DNA of 17,914 nucleotides from Prevotella sp. UBA4376 (GTDB lineage: Bacteria > Bacteroidota > Bacteroidia > Bacteroidales > Bacteroidaceae). The position numbers and the translations under genes are program-made. Of this stretch, positions 7,449 through 15,136 are shown one piece after another. The first letter of the stretch is position 1. Every line of letters begins with the position of its first letter. A model generated the notes under the pieces. That model was not told the origin of the DNA. It worked only from the letters and a program-made list of their open reading frames with translations, and searched no databases. The stretch covers positions 1 to 17,914 of the forward strand of contig DGRY01000201.1 of the NCBI GenBank assembly GCA_002391185.1, given 5' to 3'.

Positions 7449-7513
7449 AAGCGCAAAGCGCTTTTATAATTTATCATTTTTCATTTATCATTTAGCGAAG
7501 CGCATGCTTCGCG
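7449..7513. repeat. ATT-rich hairpin module (copy d) abutting a stop codon
   Basis: AAGCGC-AAA-GCGCTT (7449-7463) is followed by TTTATCATTT-like units, TTTAGC, and a 7-bp hairpin GCGAAGC-GCAT-GCTTCGC (7495-7512). The terminal GCGC runs into the TAG of the gene ending at 7514. This marks the boundary between the two fimbrial gene sets and may end the transcript of the upstream operon. Confidence 0.65.
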
Positions 7514-8473
7514 CTACAACGTGTACTCCCCCGCTACTCCAACCCAGTCGGCAACGCTCATGGTGACCTCGGAAAGACTGGCTCCAAATTTCATTCTGAA
7601 CTGGTAGTGCTTACCTCCTTCAAGAGTGAGTGAGGTGTTTTCTGGTAAATCATATCTGTAGACATCACCATTAACCAGACGTACTTCAAACAGTTTGCTG
7701 TTACCAGCCACAATCTGTGGCGGAACAAGTGCACTTACACTGAGATTTGTTACAGAAACAATGTCACCCAAAAGTATATCATTAGGTTCTGTTGTTTCGC
7801 CTATCGTTCCATCAACCAGATTAAAAGATACCTGTGTATCAACTTCTTTTAAAAAAACTTGTGCTCCAACTACAGCTTCCGTACTTAGAGGTGCAACAGG
7901 CTGCAATATCAAAGTCAGCTTACTAAGCAAATGATTGAATAACAATGGCACATTCTGTACTTTCTGAGCAGGATCGTGAGAGATAACATGGTGCACAGGA
8001 TTACCATTCTTTGGAATACCATACATAAGGTCACTCTTTATATACCCTTCTGATGTACTTTGATCTGTTTGAACAGAGAAAGTATAGGATTGAAGACGAG
8101 CATAACTCGACTCGAACGGAGCATAAGCTCTAATATCTACATCAACAGAATGGTTCGCCAGTGGGAAATACATTTGAGTTGATTGAACCAGACTGTCTGT
8201 TCCTGATATGGTACTCTCATGAGTGCAATACACGTTAGGATAACCATAATCCATTACGCCATCACTTTTCAGCACATATACACCAATCTCTGTACTAGGA
8301 TCAAGAGAAGTTCCCTGCAAATTATTATTCGCACGTGAACCCACAATCTCTGAAGTTAAGCCAATAGCAACATTACTTAGTTTTGGCTCAGATGATAGAT
8401 TCTCTTCATTATTACATGATTGCAATGCGAATAAATTCAAAATTAATGCTATATATGTTAAAAACCTCTTCAT
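7514..8473 (-). CDS. Fimbrillin family lipoprotein (Mfa_like_1 type)
   Basis: A 319-residue lipoprotein with signal MKRFLTYIALILN and lipobox FALQSC (Cys20). VGSRAN (Arg47) fits a pilin processing site. Diagnostic stretches are SDLMYGIPKNG around residue 145, NHLLSKLTLIL around 185, and GGKHYQFRMKF near residue 290, followed by a terminal VADWVGV strand. This order (DLM, then an H-x-x-SK-like strand, then G-x-x-Y-x-F) is that of Bacteroides-type fimbrillins in the Mfa_like_1 family. It is the last gene of the second set, 11 bp after the previous stop, so it is co-transcribed with it. Confidence 0.8.
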   Translation of the reverse strand: MKRFLTYIALILNLFALQSCNNEENLSSEPKLSNVAIGLTSEIVGSRANNNLQGTSLDPSTEIGVYVLKSDGVMDYGYPNVYCTHESTISGTDSLVQSTQMYFPLANHSVDVDIRAYAPFESSYARLQSYTFSVQTDQSTSEGYIKSDLMYGIPKNGNPVHHVISHDPAQKVQNVPLLFNHLLSKLTLILQPVAPLSTEAVVGAQVFLKEVDTQVSFNLVDGTIGETTEPNDILLGDIVSVTNLSVSALVPPQIVAGNSKLFEVRLVNGDVYRYDLPENTSLTLEGGKHYQFRMKFGASLSEVTMSVADWVGVAGEYTL

Positions 8474-8484
8474 GATAAATATTT

Positions 8485-9420
8485 TTATTCTATTCTATCT
8501 GCTTCTATGTCCTGCGGAGAAATAAAGGCATCAACCCAATCTGTAACCTCGATACTATTTATATTGAGTACACTTGCCACACGATCCACTTTTACATCAA
8601 TATTAAAAATGTATGATGTTCCTGGTTGGAAAGTATATGTTGTTGGCATTACACCATAAACTATTTCACCTGTATATAGAACTATTTCTATAAATTTAGT
8701 ATTTGCCTGTATAGGTTGTGGTAATATTACCGCACTCCCATCTTTGCTTCCGTCATTTGATATGACGATAGGTTCGGAATTATCCCCATAGGCTGTTCCT
8801 ATTGTTCCTTGAGCTATGTTAACAATAGCAGTAGGCTTTACATTTAACAAACTAACACGACTACCATTTAAAATTACATTAGGATCAGATGATGTAAGGT
8901 GATATGTTATTTTGGAATTAAGATGTCTAAATGTTAAATTCAACACACCTTCAGTATTACGCCCTATCAGAGAAGAATACATCAAATCACTGCCTTGATA
9001 GCCAACAGAACTAACTTGATTAGTCTTTGTTGTGAATGTACCATCTGAAGAAATTGCCGTTGAAGGATAGAATCCTCTTATAGCAACATTGTTTCCATTA
9101 GTTGGATAATGAGGTATGCTTTCTATTATAGGAATCATACTTCCTTCTCTATCTGTAACAACATATTCAATGGGCTGATTATAAATTACGGAGGGATTTC
9201 CACCAGTTACCTCATTGATATACAGGTTTATTCGGCTACTAATAGGAAACTGAGACTGCAACAAATTAGTAGCAGAACGCGTTGACATATTATCTATGCC
9301 CGCAGTGAAACAAATTTGCTTTGCAGTCACTTCTGTTGTAGAAGCATCATCAACAGCTGAACAAGATGCTAGCATGATTAAGCTAAATAACCAAATATGT
9401 AGTCTTTTATTTAATGCCAT
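8485..9420 (-). CDS. Fimbrillin family lipoprotein (Mfa_like_1 type)
   Basis: A 311-residue lipoprotein: signal peptide to LASC (Cys20), Arg48 in MSTRSA as a likely cleavage point, then SDLMYSSLIG and FRHLNSKITYHL in mid-protein, and PGTSYIFNIDVKV before a final VTDWVDAF strand. It has the same motif order as the 319-residue gene 11 bp downstream and is probably its paralogue by duplication, though identity is low by eye. It starts 16 bp after the previous gene stops. Codons are AT-rich compared with the pilus genes below 7333. Confidence 0.8.
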   Translation of the reverse strand: MALNKRLHIWLFSLIMLASCSAVDDASTTEVTAKQICFTAGIDNMSTRSATNLLQSQFPISSRINLYINEVTGGNPSVIYNQPIEYVVTDREGSMIPIIESIPHYPTNGNNVAIRGFYPSTAISSDGTFTTKTNQVSSVGYQGSDLMYSSLIGRNTEGVLNLTFRHLNSKITYHLTSSDPNVILNGSRVSLLNVKPTAIVNIAQGTIGTAYGDNSEPIVISNDGSKDGSAVILPQPIQANTKFIEIVLYTGEIVYGVMPTTYTFQPGTSYIFNIDVKVDRVASVLNINSIEVTDWVDAFISPQDIEADRIE

Positions 9421-9436
9421 AATCCGATAATAAAAC

Positions 9437-10468
9437 TCAGAATGAAGAATTCCAATTAAAAGAATCTCCTATTGTCCAATCTTCTATTGTTGCTATAAGC
9501 GAGAGTTCCTTTAAAGATGTAATTTTAATATTATAAGTAACTATCTTACCTGACTCCCAATGAACACCATCAAGTGATTTTGTAAGCGTATAAGTACGTC
9601 CGTTGTTATAAACAATTTCTACATTTGCAGTTGGAGCCAAATACTGTGGCATCATCAAGAAAGCCTGATCAGCATCTAATTCTATGGAAGTCTTACCAGT
9701 AGTTTTTATATCAGTTATCATACTATAAGACTTTAGTGTATCTGATGGTAAGAATTGATCTGAACCATAATAATATGTCCCCCCAGAAATAGCATCATTA
9801 ATTGTAATTTTCATAATTCTTCCCTTGGGAACAGAAGAATCAATTGTAAACCTAACAGCTGTGAGAAGATGTTTAAACCTAAAATCAACACTATCTCCTT
9901 CAATAACTTTATCACTTTTAATTTGAGAAGAAGCAACCATTAAATCAGGTTGTAACTCAACTGAATCAGGAATCACAAATAAGAAATGGGGTTCACCTAC
10001 AAAATTATCGTTGTCATCGTTAAAATAGACATATTTCTGAGGAATATCTTCTTCATACTGGTATGGATAGTAAGCGTAGAAACTCATATTTTTTCCATAA
10101 GGAGGCATACTAAATGTTGTATAAGTCTGCCAACCATCCATATACTCACCAGCTTCTGCATTATTCATATAGTTCATGATCATATTATCCTCATCACCAA
10201 GGTCATAATATCCACCATATACACTAAACGCATCATAAAGTGTATTATATGGTCTACCACGAGATATGGACTCCTTTGCTTTTCTCTGCTGCCAGCTACT
10301 AGGTAGATTAACTTTAAAAGCTATTTTTTTGACGACACTTTTAGATTCTGGCAGCAGCGTGCTATCGTCATTGCTACATGACGATAGTATTACGCTGCCC
10401 ATCATGGTTACTAGTAATACAACTACTTTAGCTCTAATTATGGAGCAAAAAGAAGAAGATATATACAT
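9437..10468 (-). CDS. Fimbrillin family lipoprotein
   Basis: I placed the start at the ATG at 10468 (343 residues); a TTG frame start at 10504 would overlap the stop of the 61-residue gene and add nothing recognisable. The N-terminus is long for a signal (Cys31 in VILSSC), so a start at Met22 or Met23 is also possible. After the Cys come SNDDS, then ISRGRP (Arg70, Arg72) as the likely processing zone. PDLMVASSQ, then FRFKHLLTAVRFTI, then SGKIVTYNIKI and IEDWTIGDSF give the fimbrillin pattern. The mature N-terminal region is unusually rich in Tyr, Asp and Asn (for example YGGYYDLGDEDN and FYAYYPYQYEED). Confidence 0.75.
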   Translation of the reverse strand: MYISSSFCSIIRAKVVVLLVTMMGSVILSSCSNDDSTLLPESKSVVKKIAFKVNLPSSWQQRKAKESISRGRPYNTLYDAFSVYGGYYDLGDEDNMIMNYMNNAEAGEYMDGWQTYTTFSMPPYGKNMSFYAYYPYQYEEDIPQKYVYFNDDNDNFVGEPHFLFVIPDSVELQPDLMVASSQIKSDKVIEGDSVDFRFKHLLTAVRFTIDSSVPKGRIMKITINDAISGGTYYYGSDQFLPSDTLKSYSMITDIKTTGKTSIELDADQAFLMMPQYLAPTANVEIVYNNGRTYTLTKSLDGVHWESGKIVTYNIKITSLKELSLIATIEDWTIGDSFNWNSSF

Positions 10469-10500
10469 AGTGTTATTTCTAATATTTAACTTGATTAAAA

Positions 10501-10686
10501 TCAAAGAAGTTCGATATCTGTTGAATTATTATCTTCATTACCATTTTCAAAGTCAGAAAGACCAACTCCTGTACTTTCCGCTGCAGAATCCCAACCAATA
10601 CTGTCCTTGCCACTTCCAGCGAGGATTACTGTTTCAACTTTCATTTCTATTGCCTTCATTGAAGGCTTGATATATTCTTTTTTCAT
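10501..10686 (-). CDS. Small conserved-type peptide (61 aa) inside the fimbrillin operon
   Basis: A 61-residue peptide with no signal peptide or membrane segment. It begins MKKEYIKPSMKAIEMKVE and then has VILAGSG, followed by an acidic, Ser/Asn-rich tail. Peptides starting MKKxYxKPxxxVxE with a hydrophobic-LAGS segment are common in Bacteroidales, often near secreted-protein operons; I know of no proven function. It lies 40 bp after one fimbrillin and 32 bp before the next, on the same strand, so it is almost certainly co-transcribed. It could be a small secreted or signalling precursor, with LAGSG resembling a processing point. That is speculation; the gene itself is likely real. Confidence 0.65.
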   Translation of the reverse strand: MKKEYIKPSMKAIEMKVETVILAGSGKDSIGWDSAAESTGVGLSDFENGNEDNNSTDIELL

Positions 10687-10726
10687 AAAAAAACTGTTTA
10701 ATGTTTGTAAATTGTTTAGGTATTAC

Positions 10727-11818
10727 TTAGAAAATCAGATCTTCAGGATCCATCTCTTCCCATGGATCAACTAAGACATCCAAAGGAACCCACTGAGCAA
10801 TGGTTATTACATTTCCTGCATGCGGTTTGAAAGGTGTGCCATCAGATAAGTAACCACCAGTGAAAGTGAGCTGAATAGGACGGGCATAACCCATTGCACG
10901 AAAGTTTGTGTTGAATGGATAATACACGCTCTCATACTGATTTGCACCAGAAGCTGCTCCCCAGATATAAACGCCATTCTTTATTATTTGGCATTTAATC
11001 TCTACATAACATTGATGTAAACTGTCTGCAGTTTGAATAGTAACAGGTTCAACATCTTTGGTTGCCCATTTTGTCGGACGTTGACACATCCAAATCCATG
11101 GGTCAGTAATCTTAACAGCTGTTGTCTGATCTGGATTCAGCGTTACAGGTGAGGGCAAAACTTGTTTATAATCAGCATAAAGCGAATCAACCAATGTCCA
11201 TGTTGCTTTTGAATTCGTATTTGCATCAAATTTGAAAGTTCCAGTTGTCTGCAAATTATGAACAATAACTTCCTTAATATTTATCTGTACATCATCGATT
11301 GCCTGAAGACAAGTAAAATAAGGAATTGCAAGAGCATTGTTAAATTCAAGATGAACAGAGCCACCCAATTCATTAACATTTGTATTCAACTTACTTGCAA
11401 AATATAATATTTTTGCCGTATCAGGATCTACCGTGTAATTAAAATGTTGATTATTATATCTTATACTACTATTAGATATACCATTACCATCAGCAAACGA
11501 TCGAGAGAGCCCCCAGAAACTAATGTCACCTTGAGGCCAGTTTATTGACCTATTAGAAATCCATTCTGATCCTGTCCAAGAATATTTAATATTAGACCCT
11601 CGATTAGAACGACCAGAAAAAGCTGATACATAAAACTCACTCATCAAATCAGAAGCATTGACACGTGACTGTGAACCTATAGTTGCAATAAAAACAACAG
11701 GCTGTCCCACATCATCATTCGTTTCTGAGAAAGTTCTAGCTGCATCGGTACAACTAACCAGTATTATTAGAATTGATGCAACAAAAGAACAACTATATTT
11801 TTTCTGATTTCTAATCAT
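10727..11818 (-). CDS. Fimbrillin-like lipoprotein
   Basis: A 363-residue lipoprotein with lipobox LVSC (Cys23). SQSRVN (Arg52) fits the processing site seen in its neighbours. The mature part has EFYVSAFSGRSN, a Trp-rich stretch (YSWTGSEW, then NWPQGDISFWG), then KILYFASKLN and GGSVHLEFNNALA. The last two parallel DILVAKSLN and GGVLNLPFEHAFA in the 439-residue gene, showing that the two are relatives. The C-terminus (PLDVLVDPWEEMDPEDLIF) is acidic and unlike the others. It starts 13 bp after the 439-residue gene. It is probably a minor pilus subunit. Confidence 0.7.
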   Translation of the reverse strand: MIRNQKKYSCSFVASILIILVSCTDAARTFSETNDDVGQPVVFIATIGSQSRVNASDLMSEFYVSAFSGRSNRGSNIKYSWTGSEWISNRSINWPQGDISFWGLSRSFADGNGISNSSIRYNNQHFNYTVDPDTAKILYFASKLNTNVNELGGSVHLEFNNALAIPYFTCLQAIDDVQINIKEVIVHNLQTTGTFKFDANTNSKATWTLVDSLYADYKQVLPSPVTLNPDQTTAVKITDPWIWMCQRPTKWATKDVEPVTIQTADSLHQCYVEIKCQIIKNGVYIWGAASGANQYESVYYPFNTNFRAMGYARPIQLTFTGGYLSDGTPFKPHAGNVITIAQWVPLDVLVDPWEEMDPEDLIF

Positions 11819-11831
11819 AACTTGTCAATAA

Positions 11832-13151
11832 CTAGCTTTGGCTTGCAGGAGTAAGTCCATGTGTGCCATTTTCATACATTGCATTATATGGATTCAATAT
11901 TAAATTATACTCTTTATTTGGCTTGAAGATAAAATTATCCAAAACTCTATTAATCTCTATCTGCTTGTTAGGATCAGTAGGATCAGAACCATAAGTTATG
12001 GTCGTAATTTGTATAGGATAGAACAAATAACCAGGATCCAAATTTTCGTGACCAGTTCCACCTGTAATAGTAGATAGATTACCCATTACATTAACGTCAT
12101 CTTCATTATCAAGGTCGAATTGATCCGGCATCTTATTTGTAGGAAAACCATTATTATAAGAAGTATCTGAATCCCAAATCCATCCGAGTATAGCAACATA
12201 AGGAGCAGAACCAGCTGCTGTCTTAGTAACAGGAGATGTTTTATTGTAAGCCCATGTACCAGAACATTCTTGAGGAACAATCATTATAGAGTTAGAACCC
12301 ACTAAAAGATCCTGATAACCAAGATTGTCATCTTCATGTTTACCAGCTGTTATTGTTTTGGTACCTGGAGCAAATTTATAAATTATTGTTCCCATATTTC
12401 CATCTCCACTTGTATCCCATAGACCAGTCGTGTAATCGTAAGTTCCACTTACTTTTACATTATGTATTTCTATAGCACAAATTGTATATTTATAGTTTTC
12501 ATTAATATCTCCAGTTGATTTGTTGTTCTCATGACTATTAAAGCGAATCTGCAACGACAGCTTTGCAAAAGCATGTTCAAATGGCAAATTTAAAACACCA
12601 CCATTTGTTTCTTGTAAAGTGTTTAAGCTTTTAGCAACAAGAATATCTTTCTGAGCAGCAAGATCAACATTTTCATCGCCATCTTTAGGTGCTTCATAAA
12701 CAAATTTACCTTGCTTAATGTATGCATCAGAGATTGTAACTCCTGTACCATCAAGACTGAATTCATTCTCACCAAAAGAAATGGCATAGAAATTGTTTGA
12801 GTTAGTAGGGTTAACAGTTGGCCATGATGCAGTTACACCCGCGCCTACAGTCCAAGGATTATTTAATTTACCAGTGAAATCGACACCAAGATTATCACCT
12901 GTCCTCAAAAAGCCGCCGACTTCTTCCGTATCACCAGTTTGAGGATTTTGGAAACCAAATAATCTAAAGTTCTTGAAATCATCAGAAACTTTAGTGGCGA
13001 TACGTGATCCTTCATTTAAACTGGCATTAACAATCAAGGCATTTCCTTTTGCTTTGGTGGTAGAATCCAAAACATCATTGTCAGAACAGCTACTAATTGC
13101 AACTGTTGACGCAGCCAAGGCTGCATAGATTAAAATCTTTGATTTTTTCAT
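11832..13151 (-). CDS. Fimbrillin-like lipoprotein, first gene of the second set
   Basis: A 439-residue lipoprotein. Signal MKKSKILIYAALAAS leads to AISSC (Cys22), then SDNDVLDS. EGSRIA (Arg50) is the likely processing site, followed by NFRLFGFQNPQ. VAKSLNTLQE and LPFEHAFAKLSLQIRF in mid-protein, VKVSGTYDYTTG, and FKPNKEYNLILNPYN near the end support a fimbrillin-like two-domain fold. It stands at the head of a tight minus-strand operon, so it would be expressed first and perhaps most strongly. Whether it is a stalk subunit for a separate fibre cannot be told. Confidence 0.75.
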   Translation of the reverse strand: MKKSKILIYAALAASTVAISSCSDNDVLDSTTKAKGNALIVNASLNEGSRIATKVSDDFKNFRLFGFQNPQTGDTEEVGGFLRTGDNLGVDFTGKLNNPWTVGAGVTASWPTVNPTNSNNFYAISFGENEFSLDGTGVTISDAYIKQGKFVYEAPKDGDENVDLAAQKDILVAKSLNTLQETNGGVLNLPFEHAFAKLSLQIRFNSHENNKSTGDINENYKYTICAIEIHNVKVSGTYDYTTGLWDTSGDGNMGTIIYKFAPGTKTITAGKHEDDNLGYQDLLVGSNSIMIVPQECSGTWAYNKTSPVTKTAAGSAPYVAILGWIWDSDTSYNNGFPTNKMPDQFDLDNEDDVNVMGNLSTITGGTGHENLDPGYLFYPIQITTITYGSDPTDPNKQIEINRVLDNFIFKPNKEYNLILNPYNAMYENGTHGLTPASQS

Positions 13152-13201
13152 AGAAATATTTTATTTAAATAAATTAACCGTCTTATATTGCGAAGCTTAT
13201 A

Positions 13202-13229
13202 AAACAAGTTGTTTAGCACAACTTTGTTT
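13202..13229 (-). promoter_or_regulatory. Leader hairpin ahead of the fimbrillin operon
   Basis: AAGTTGT (13206-13212) pairs with ACAACTT (13218-13224) around a TTAGC loop. The stem extends with one bulge to AAAC/GTTT. On the minus strand it lies in the presumed 5' leader, about 50 nt ahead of the ATG at 13151, and is followed by GTTTTAT. It could be a weak attenuator or an mRNA-stabilising 5' hairpin. Confidence 0.4.
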
Positions 13230-13321
13230 AATGCGATTATATTAACTTCAAATTATATTTATGTTCTATTGTTTAACATTGTAAATGTCTTTTGGCTGGT
13301 TTGACAATTGTTTTACGGGAG

Positions 13322-13329
13322 CAAATATA
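13322..13329 (-). promoter_or_regulatory. Bacteroidota -7 element for the fimbrillin operon
   Basis: Read on the minus strand this is TATATTTG, a full match to TAnnTTTG. The upstream -33 TTTG at the usual 19-21-nt spacing is not seen; the nearest TTTG is only 12 nt away. If used, the transcript starts near 13316 with a leader of about 165 nt. The weak -33 may mean that an activator or alternative sigma factor is needed. Confidence 0.45.
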
Positions 13330-13380
13330 TAAAACAAACTACAAAATTAATCCTTTTTGGCGTTTTTTTTTTTTTGTTAA

Positions 13381-13402
13381 CGTTTGCGCGAGCGCGCAAA
13401 CG
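13381..13402. repeat. Perfect GC-rich palindrome next to a T-tract
   Basis: CGTTTGCGCG-AG-CGCGCAAACG is a 10-bp perfect inverted repeat with a 2-nt centre, in strongly AT-rich surroundings. A run of 13 T ends 5 nt before it on the plus strand. It lies about 52 nt upstream of the minus-strand -7 element. The T-tract is on the wrong side for a plus-strand terminator. A protein-binding operator or a dispersed repeat are possible readings. Confidence 0.5.
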
Positions 13403-13683
13403 AGCAATATTAAGAATTAAGATTAATTAAAACACCGATTAATAAAAGTAAAAACATGAATTACCCTGCTCTAAATCACCAAAATTCAATTTTACATATT
13501 TTAACTTGATTTTAAGGATTAGAAAGTAAACTGGTAAAAAAATAAGAGCGAACAATATGAAACAACAATCTATAAATATGCAAGCATTTTTTCGACCACA
13601 AATCTATCGAATCAAACAAATAACTTTGAACTTTGAGATTAAAGAAGTCCCCATGTTTATACTTTAATAAGATTAAGATTTTG

Positions 13684-13871
13684 AAGAAAATGTGTATGAA
13701 TGAATGCGGCTCAGAATGAGCCTATGATAATATTGCTGCTGGTGCTTTTGAAAACAAGTTTTCCAAGCACCACAACAATATCACCATCCTCTTAGAGGAT
13801 TATTCATTCATACACTAGAAAATAAAGCGCTGATGCGCCATTGCACAATCGTGCAAATGATATCAATCTGC
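13684..13871 (-). repeat. Leader-plus-cloverleaf element E1
   Basis: Read on the minus strand. The leader (13871-13818) has GATATC, the hairpin TTGCAC-GATT-GTGCAA, and GCGC-ATCA-GCGC, and ends in TTATTTTC. Then comes the closing stem ATTCATTCATACAC (13802-13815 as written on plus) paired perfectly with GTGTATGAATGAAT (13692-13705). The enclosed arms, as written on plus, are GGCTCA-GAA-TGAGCC (13708-13722), a long arm with GGTGCTT/AAGCACC and GAAAAC-AA-GTTTTC, and ATCCTC-TTA-GAGGAT (13786-13800). The tail is ATTTTCTT on the minus strand (13691-13684). It lies 75 bp upstream of the GxxExxY gene, pointing away from it. Confidence 0.85.
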
Positions 13872-13945
13872 AACTATAAAAACTATACTTCTATCACAAT
13901 AATGCAGAAAAACATCCGTTCTACATTAAAACCTAAAAATCAATT

Positions 13946-14398
13946 ATGGAAAGAAAAATTTATATTACACGTGAGCCTGTTGATGCAATGCTAAAGAAGC
14001 AATTGGTTGAATACGTATATGACATTATTGGCTGCATGTATTACGTACATGAAAACATGGGACCAGGACTACCTGAATACTGCTACCAAGAAGCATTGAA
14101 TATAAAACTGAAAGAAATTTCTTGCTCAACTCACAAGGAGTTTGAATTTCACCCAGTTTTTGAAGGAAAACCTCTTGAAAGTTATGTCAAAATGGATCTT
14201 ATGATGGAAGGGAATAGAGGTAATATAATCGTAGAATGCAAAAGCATTAAAGAGATTACAGACAAAGAAAGGTTTCAAACTTTTGGATATCTACGTGCTA
14301 CAGGATTCCCTATCGCATTACTCGTTAACTTTGGTACTTGGCCAAAAGCACAAATAGAACGATATTATTATCACGATAATAAGATAAAAGCTTTTTGA
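13946..14398 (+). CDS. GxxExxY family protein (PD-(D/E)XK nuclease superfamily)
   Basis: This 150-residue cytoplasmic protein is the usual length for its family. The name-giving motif is present (GLPEYCY, residues 41-47, with GPGLPE). The PD-(D/E)XK-like active-site residues are visible: Glu44, Asp84 in VKMDLMM, and Glu97/Lys99 in IIVECKS. They are followed by Gln111 and YLRATG, and by LLVNFG. All expected key residues are intact, so it may be an active nuclease. No biochemical role is established for the family as far as I know. The gene stands alone, flanked by two outward-pointing copies of the structured element (E1 and E2), so the protein may act on them or travel with them. No clear TAnnTTTG promoter is seen upstream. 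Confidence 0.88.
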   Translation: MERKIYITREPVDAMLKKQLVEYVYDIIGCMYYVHENMGPGLPEYCYQEALNIKLKEISCSTHKEFEFHPVFEGKPLESYVKMDLMMEGNRGNIIVECKSIKEITDKERFQTFGYLRATGFPIALLVNFGTWPKAQIERYYYHDNKIKAF

Positions 14399-14449
14399 TT
14401 CACCAAAATAATTGTATGTCTTGCGTAGATTTGAATTTAGTTCTACATC

Positions 14450-14634
14450 AGTTTGATATCATTTGCACGATTGTGCAATGGTGCATCAGCACATAATTTT
14501 CCGAGCTTAAGCATGACCCCCCGACAAAGGAGGGGACTTATATTTGTCTAAATGTCGCTGGGAGCTTGCTCACAAAAGACTTTAGACAAATAGAAGCAAA
14601 GGCTTTTAAGCCGTTCATGCTTAAGCATTTTCTT
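14450..14634 (+). repeat. Leader-plus-cloverleaf element E2
   Basis: The leader (14450-14501) has TTGCAC-GATT-GTGCAA and GTGC-ATCA-GCAC; here the second hairpin differs from E1 by paired changes that keep pairing. The closing stem GCTTAAGCATGA (14505-14516) pairs perfectly with TCATGCTTAAGC (14615-14626). Arms are a C/G-rich hairpin around GACAAA (14517-14535), a long arm with TATTTGTCTAAA (14541-14552) and TTTAGACAAATA (14581-14592) tipped by GAGC-TT-GCTC, and GGCTT-TT-AAGCC (14601-14612). The tail is ATTTTCTT. It lies just downstream of the GxxExxY gene. Confidence 0.85.
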
Positions 14635-14946
14635 AAAAAACTTATAATGCATTCGTGTGATTCGCGCGATTCGTGTTCACTCACCAAACGACTAAACCAC
14701 TAATTTTGAACATTGAACTTTTGCAGCAAGGAACTCATCCTGTTGGTTAGCCCATACCAGCGCGAAGCGGAGCTTCGCTATTGAAGATTGAATATTGAAT
14801 ATTATCATAAAGTTCAAAAAACTCCTTCGAGGAAAGATGGCATCCGTTAATTAGTCGTTAATAAACTTCACAGCAATAAACGGTAAACTATAAACAGTAA
14901 ATAGTAATCATAAAGTTCAATCCTCAAATCTCAAAGTTCAAAGTGT

Positions 14947-15136
14947 AGATTGATATCATTTGCACGATTGTGCATTGGTGCATCAGCGCTTTATTTTCCA
15001 AGGGAGCGAAGAGAGGTGTCCTCTGAAGGAGGATGTTAAGGTTGATGATGGCTTTGGAAAGCTTGCTTTCTGAAAGCCAAACATCAAACTTGACACTGGC
15101 TCAGAATGAGCAATCTCTCTTCACTCCCATTTTCTT
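14947..15136 (+). repeat. Leader-plus-cloverleaf element E3
   Basis: The leader (14947-14998) carries the same motifs; its second hairpin is GTGC-ATCA-GCGC, with one wobble pair if read as RNA. The closing stem GGGAGCGAAGAGAG (15002-15015) pairs with CTCTCTTCACTCCC (15115-15128) with a single mismatch. Arms are TCCTC/GAGGA (15019-15033), a long arm with TTGATG/CATCAA, GGCTTT/AAAGCC and tip GAAAGC-TT-GCTTTC, and GCTCA-GAA-TGAGC (15099-15111). The tail is ATTTTCTT. It points towards the 3' end of the KilA-N gene, 69 bp away. Confidence 0.85.

Larger units (their letters stand above)
13152..13945. other. Non-coding divergent region between the fimbrial operon and the GxxExxY gene
   Basis: An AT-rich stretch with no convincing gene. 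From left to right it holds a leader hairpin (13202-13229), a -7 promoter match on the minus strand (13322-13329), a T-tract (13364-13376), a GC-rich palindrome (13381-13402), low-complexity AT sequence, and the first leader-plus-cloverleaf element (13684-13871, minus). A 36-codon frame at 13557-13667 has no support. Confidence 0.6.

Noticed and set aside
13152..13420. Invertible promoter, as found for some Bacteroidales surface operons
   Set aside because: No pair of matching inverted repeats was found flanking the -7 element, and there is no nearby tyrosine or serine recombinase in the window.
13557..13667. 36-codon plus-strand ORF starting MKQQSINMQAFF
   Set aside because: Short, AT-rich, no promoter or recognisable pattern, and partly made of an AACTTTGAACTTTGAG stretch that recurs, inverted, near 14930.
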